9,060 bases of DNA from CAYIRQ01 sp964365905 (lineage in GTDB: Bacteria > Patescibacteriota > Gracilibacteria > Peribacterales > Peribacteraceae), in contig CAYIRQ010000063.1 in the NCBI GenBank assembly GCA_964365905.1, forward strand, positions 1 through 9,060. Reading direction: 5' to 3'. Each line of letters begins with the position of its first letter. Position 1 is the first letter of the stretch. Positions 6,599 to 9,060 of this stretch are shown piece after piece. Below the pieces are notes generated by a model. That model searched no databases. It was not told the DNA's origin and saw only the letters and a list, made by a program, of their open reading frames with translations. A program made the translations under genes and the position numbers.

Positions 6599-6693
6599 GA
6601 AGAATAATGAATTAAGAATCAAGAATTATGATCATCAGTAGTGAGGATATGACACAATATTCTTAATTCCTAATTCTTGATTCTCAATTCCAA
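6599..6693. repeat. AT-rich inverted repeat made of 7-bp units (element 2), filling the divergent cca/nfo spacer
   Basis: The left arm (6599-6626) is four 7-bp units ending in GAAT (such as TAAGAAT, CAAGAAT). The right arm (6659-6693) is five units beginning ATTC (such as ATTCTTA, ATTCTTG), the same pattern on the opposite strand. The strongest pairing, 6609-6631 with 6668-6690, matches at 21 of 23 positions with a 36-nt centre. The element begins 2 nt from the cca start codon, and its last base is the A of the nfo-like ATG, so any promoter for either gene must lie in the element or inside the opposite gene. The non-repetitive centre (6627-6658) contains TATGAT (6627-6632), read as CATAAT at 6625-6630 on the minus strand. 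These are possible -10 boxes, but neither has a convincing -35 box. Confidence 0.75.
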
Positions 6694-7517
6694 TGTTGCT
6701 TTTCGCCGTCGCCGGCGCGCCTCGTTCCACTCCAAAGCCCGGAGAAACGCTCCTGGGACTAAGACGAGCTCATGAGCTCGGTATCACCGCGATGGAGCTC
6801 GAGTGGGTGCAGACCGTGCCAAGGAATCCGGAACACGTCGCGGCAGTAGGAAAACTTGCGCGGGAGCTTGGCATTACTCTCACCGTGCATGCGCCGTACT
6901 ACGTCAATTTGAACTCTCCGGATCACGCAAAACTTCTTGCCAGTCAAAAGCGCATTATCGATGCCCTCTCGATGGCGCAGATCGCAGGGACACGTTCGGT
7001 CTGCGTTCATGCTGCATTTTACCTTGGTATGGAGCCACTGATGGCTTTCGACAACGTCCGCCGAGCCATTGCTGAAATTCTGAAAAGCAAAGAACTCCTT
7101 TTTCCATCAGCCAATCTCGCGCTCGAAACGATGGGAAAGCTCACGCAATTTGGAACGCTGGAGGAAGTGCTTGCGGTGAGCAGGGAATTTGGTCTCTACC
7201 CCTGCCTCGACCCCGCACATATGCAGGCGCGCACGAATGGGAACTGTAATTCAAAGGAACATTGGAATGAAATGTTTGATCTCTATGAAACGCAGCTTGG
7301 GGAAGGCGCGCTTCGCAACATGCACATGCACTATTCCGGCATCGCATACGGAGCGAGAGGCGAAAAGCGCCACCTTCCGTTGCAGGAGAGCGACGCGCGG
7401 TGGGAGGATTTTTTGAGTGTGCTCAAGGAAAGGAAGATCGGAGGGGCGCTTGTGTGCGAATCCCCCATTCAGGAAAAGGATACATTGCTCCTGCAGAAGA
7501 CTTTTGCCACACTGTGA
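6693..7517 (+). CDS. Endonuclease IV-like (AP endonuclease family 2) TIM-barrel metal protein
   Basis: A 274-residue protein. Endonuclease IV cuts DNA at abasic sites with three zinc ions in a TIM barrel. Most ligand positions of the E. coli enzyme have counterparts: His66 (TVHAPYYVNL, for H69), His106 (VCVHAAFYLG, for H109), Glu145 (ALETMGKL), Asp173 and His176 (CLDPAHMQ, for D179/H182), His211 (NMHMHYSG, for H216), His227 (GEKRHLPL, for H231) and Glu256 (VCESP, for E261). The D229 counterpart is not obvious: GEKRH replaces the E. coli D-R-H arrangement, and Glu224 or another residue may serve. The 'SGI-YG--GEKRHLPL' form recalls the archaeal-type branch of the family. Activity as AP endonuclease is likely but a related sugar isomerase-like function is possible. 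The ATG shares its first base with the repeat upstream and has no ribosome site. gap follows after 4 nt, suggesting co-transcription. Confidence 0.8.
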   Translation: MLLFAVAGAPRSTPKPGETLLGLRRAHELGITAMELEWVQTVPRNPEHVAAVGKLARELGITLTVHAPYYVNLNSPDHAKLLASQKRIIDALSMAQIAGTRSVCVHAAFYLGMEPLMAFDNVRRAIAEILKSKELLFPSANLALETMGKLTQFGTLEEVLAVSREFGLYPCLDPAHMQARTNGNCNSKEHWNEMFDLYETQLGEGALRNMHMHYSGIAYGARGEKRHLPLQESDARWEDFLSVLKERKIGGALVCESPIQEKDTLLLQKTFATL

Positions 7518-7521
7518 GCAT

Positions 7522-8535
7522 ATGACCCTCGCCATCAACGGCTTCGGCCGCATCGGGCGCCAGGCGCTTCGGATCATCCTCGAGAAGCATCCGGATCTCG
7601 AAGTCGTCCTCATCAATGACCTCACAGACGGCGAAACGCTTGCACACCTCTTTGAATTTGATTCGACCTACGGGCACTTCGACTGCGGAAAAGACGGGGC
7701 CTGCTTTCGGGATGGAGCCTTCTGCGTTCGGGGAAAAAAGATCCGCACGACCGCATCGAAAGATCCGGCAACGCTCCCTCACCGGGAACTTGCGGTGGAT
7801 ATCGTTCTCGAGTGCACGGGGTTCTTCACAAAGCGCGAGGAGGCGGCTCTGCACCTCACCGCGGGCGCAAAAAAAGTCATTTTATCAGCTCCGTGCAAAG
7901 ATACTGCGGATGGAACCTTCTGCATGGGGGTGAATGAGAGGACCTATGATCCGGAGACGATGCACGTGATCAGTAATGCCTCCTGCACAACGAACTGTCT
8001 TGCGCCGATGGCGAAGGTCCTGCATGACGCTTTTGGCATCACGAAAGGGCTTATGACGACGATCCACAGCTACACGAATGATCAGAACCTGCTCGATCTG
8101 CCACATAAAGACTTACGCAGGGCGCGCGCGGCAGCAGTGAACATGGTGCCGACGAGCACGGGGGCTGCGAAGGCGATCGGCCTCGTCATTCCAGAGCTCA
8201 AAGGGAGGCTCCATGGATCCGCCATCCGCGTCCCCACGGTGACGGGGAGCATCAACGACTTCACGGCTGTCCTCGATCGCAACGTGACCGTGGAAGAAGT
8301 GAATGATGCCTACGAGAAAGCTGCCGCAGGTCCCCTCAAGGGAATTCTCGGAGTCGAGAAGCGCCCTCTCGTTCTTCAGGATTTCGTGGGCGACCCCCGC
8401 AGTTGCATCGTTGATAGCGGTCTCACGCAAGTTATTGGCGGCAACCTCGTGAAAGTCTTTGGGTGGTATGACAACGAGTGGGGATATGCAAATAGGTTGG
8501 TCGAGCTTGCGAAATATGTGGGGGAGCGGTTGTAG
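7522..8535 (+). CDS. gap: Glyceraldehyde-3-phosphate dehydrogenase (type I)
   Basis: A 337-residue protein of normal length. It converts glyceraldehyde-3-phosphate, NAD and phosphate to 1,3-bisphosphoglycerate in the cytoplasm. The N-terminus MTLAINGFGRIGRQALRI is the Rossmann dinucleotide loop. VLINDLTDGETLAHLFEFDS carries the Asp that favours NAD, and LLDLPHKDLRRARAAAVNMV has the Leu-Pro pair typical of NAD-specific enzymes. The catalytic cysteine is Cys155 in SNASCTTNCLAP and the partner histidine is His182 in TTIHSYTNDQ. PTSTGAAKAIG, RVPTVTGSINDF and WYDNEWGYANRLV are family signatures. The reading frame stays open upstream to 7417, but the ATG at 7522 is right because it opens the Rossmann motif. 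A weak GTGAG (7514-7518) lies 3 nt before it. The TAG stop (8533-8535) is part of the GTAG head of a palindromic repeat. Confidence 0.97.
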   Translation: MTLAINGFGRIGRQALRIILEKHPDLEVVLINDLTDGETLAHLFEFDSTYGHFDCGKDGACFRDGAFCVRGKKIRTTASKDPATLPHRELAVDIVLECTGFFTKREEAALHLTAGAKKVILSAPCKDTADGTFCMGVNERTYDPETMHVISNASCTTNCLAPMAKVLHDAFGITKGLMTTIHSYTNDQNLLDLPHKDLRRARAAAVNMVPTSTGAAKAIGLVIPELKGRLHGSAIRVPTVTGSINDFTAVLDRNVTVEEVNDAYEKAAAGPLKGILGVEKRPLVLQDFVGDPRSCIVDSGLTQVIGGNLVKVFGWYDNEWGYANRLVELAKYVGERL

Positions 8536-8584
8536 TGACACGGGCTCTAGCCCGTGTTGCATGGGCTGAAGCCCATGCCACTAC
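8532..8584. repeat. Inverted pair of REP-like hairpins between convergent gap and dnaK
   Basis: Two 26-bp units face each other around a single T (8558). The plus unit (8532-8557) is GTAGTG, stem ACACGGGCT, loop CT, stem AGCCCGTGT. The minus unit (8584-8559) is GTAGTG, stem GCATGGGCT, loop TC, stem AGCCCATGC. The copies differ at two stem base pairs and in each case both partners change, so pairing is kept. The GTAG heads can also pair with each other through GTAGTG/CACTAC. A GTAG tetranucleotide before a palindrome, with two units in inverted order between convergent genes, is the signature of REP/BIME elements mobilised by REP-associated tyrosine transposases (RAYTs). No RAYT gene is in the window. 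The element supplies TAG stops for both flanking genes. It may also stop transcription from both sides, though no T-run follows either stem. Confidence 0.85.
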
Positions 8585-9060
8585 TTCTTCTCACCCACCA
8601 CCTCCGCATCCACGACCTTCTCTGTACCTCCCTTACCTTCATTGCCTTCTTTGGACCTGCTGTATATCTCCTCCCCGATCTTCTGCGCATGCGTCGATAA
8701 GCTCTCGATCGCTTTCTTTAGATCGTCGAGGGATGCCTTCTCGTCTTTGAGTAAATCCTTCAGCTTTTGAATGTCCTCGTTGACCGGCTTCTTCACTTCA
8801 TCGGAGAGCTTCTTATCATGCTCGCGCATCTGCTTCTCAAGATTAAAGACGAGAGCATCCGCCTGATTCCGGGTATCAATGAGCTCACGCTTCTTCTTGT
8901 CTTCCTCCGCATGGACTTCCGCATCTTTTTTCATCTGCTCCACCTCCTCTTTGCTTAAGCCCGTGGAGCCCTTGATGGAGATCTTCTGCTCTTTGCCGGT
9001 CCCTTTGTCTTTTGCGGAGACGCTGAGAATTCCATTTGCATCGATATCGAACGTCACTTC
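8581..9060 (-). CDS. dnaK: Molecular chaperone DnaK (Hsp70), C-terminal part
   Basis: The last 159 residues of DnaK; the frame runs off the right edge, so the ATPase domain and start are outside, and a GTG codon near the edge is internal. EVTFDIDANGILSVSAKDKG followed by TGKEQKISI is the end of the substrate-binding beta-sandwich and is almost invariant in DnaK. The helical lid follows (GLSKEEVEQMKKDAEVHAEE through KIGEEIYSRS), then a short low-complexity tail (KEGNEGKGGTEKVVDAEVVGEKK). The VVDAEVV end matches the usual bacterial 'VVDAEFEEV' tail. DnaK folds and protects proteins in the cytoplasm together with DnaJ and GrpE, whose genes are not seen here. The stop TAG (8581-8583, minus strand) is part of the GTAG head of the REP-like pair. 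Confidence 0.96.
   Translation of the reverse strand, partial: EVTFDIDANGILSVSAKDKGTGKEQKISIKGSTGLSKEEVEQMKKDAEVHAEEDKKKRELIDTRNQADALVFNLEKQMREHDKKLSDEVKKPVNEDIQKLKDLLKDEKASLDDLKKAIESLSTHAQKIGEEIYSRSKEGNEGKGGTEKVVDAEVVGEKK

Noticed and set aside
5807..6622. A 271-codon minus-strand frame overlapping cca
   Set aside because: It is out of frame with cca, which has all class II nucleotidyltransferase motifs; the shadow is Ser/Arg/Pro-rich.
7417..7521. N-terminal extension of gap in the same open frame
   Set aside because: It lies within the nfo-like gene, and the Rossmann motif starts exactly at the ATG at 7522.
8532..8584. Classical rho-independent terminator
   Set aside because: Stems are strong but neither is followed by a T-run on its own transcript; the paired GTAG heads fit a REP-type element better.

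Overview
The window is a gene-dense bacterial segment of about 9 kb. It carries ten protein-coding genes, and those at both edges are incomplete. Very small gaps, 4-bp start/stop overlaps, GTG and TTG starts and the mix of gene types suggest a streamlined genome. The PilX-like pseudopilin, stand-alone PilM-like protein and short FtsL-like protein resemble what is found in Patescibacteria (CPR), perhaps the Peregrinibacteria/Peribacteria side. This placement is inference from gene character only. TGA ends several genes here (surface protein, GspJ/PilW-like protein, rsmH, cca, nfo-like), so the organism does not use the UGA-glycine code of Gracilibacteria/Absconditabacteria.

Region 1 (1-3022, + strand) is a type IV pilus or pseudopilus block. 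It holds the C-terminal part of a large surface protein, a GspJ/PilW-like prepilin, a PilX-like pseudopilin and a PilM/GspL-like assembly protein. The first three genes overlap by 4 bp each and the fourth follows after 4 nt, so they probably form one translationally coupled operon that builds and decorates a surface filament.

Region 2 (3125-5305, + strand) is a remnant of the division/cell-wall (dcw) cluster: rsmH and an FtsL-like gene. An FTR1-type iron permease takes the place where ftsI would be expected. Region 3 (5229-6596, - strand) is a CCA-adding enzyme whose 3' end overlaps the permease gene tail-to-tail by 77 bp. Region 4 (6693-8535, + strand) is an endonuclease IV-like TIM barrel followed 4 nt later by gap (glyceraldehyde-3-phosphate dehydrogenase). 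Region 5 (8581-9060, - strand) is the C-terminal end of dnaK.

The most striking feature is non-coding. All three spaces between genes in the right half are filled almost exactly by palindromic elements. Two (4404-4472 and 6599-6693) are AT-rich inverted repeats whose arms are built from degenerate 7-bp units. The third (8532-8584) is a GC-rich pair of inverted REP-like hairpins headed by GTAG, and each GTAG supplies the TAG stop codon of one of the two convergent genes, gap and dnaK. No CRISPR array, tRNA, rRNA or transposase gene is visible, and I found no complete multi-gene system that looks wholly new.
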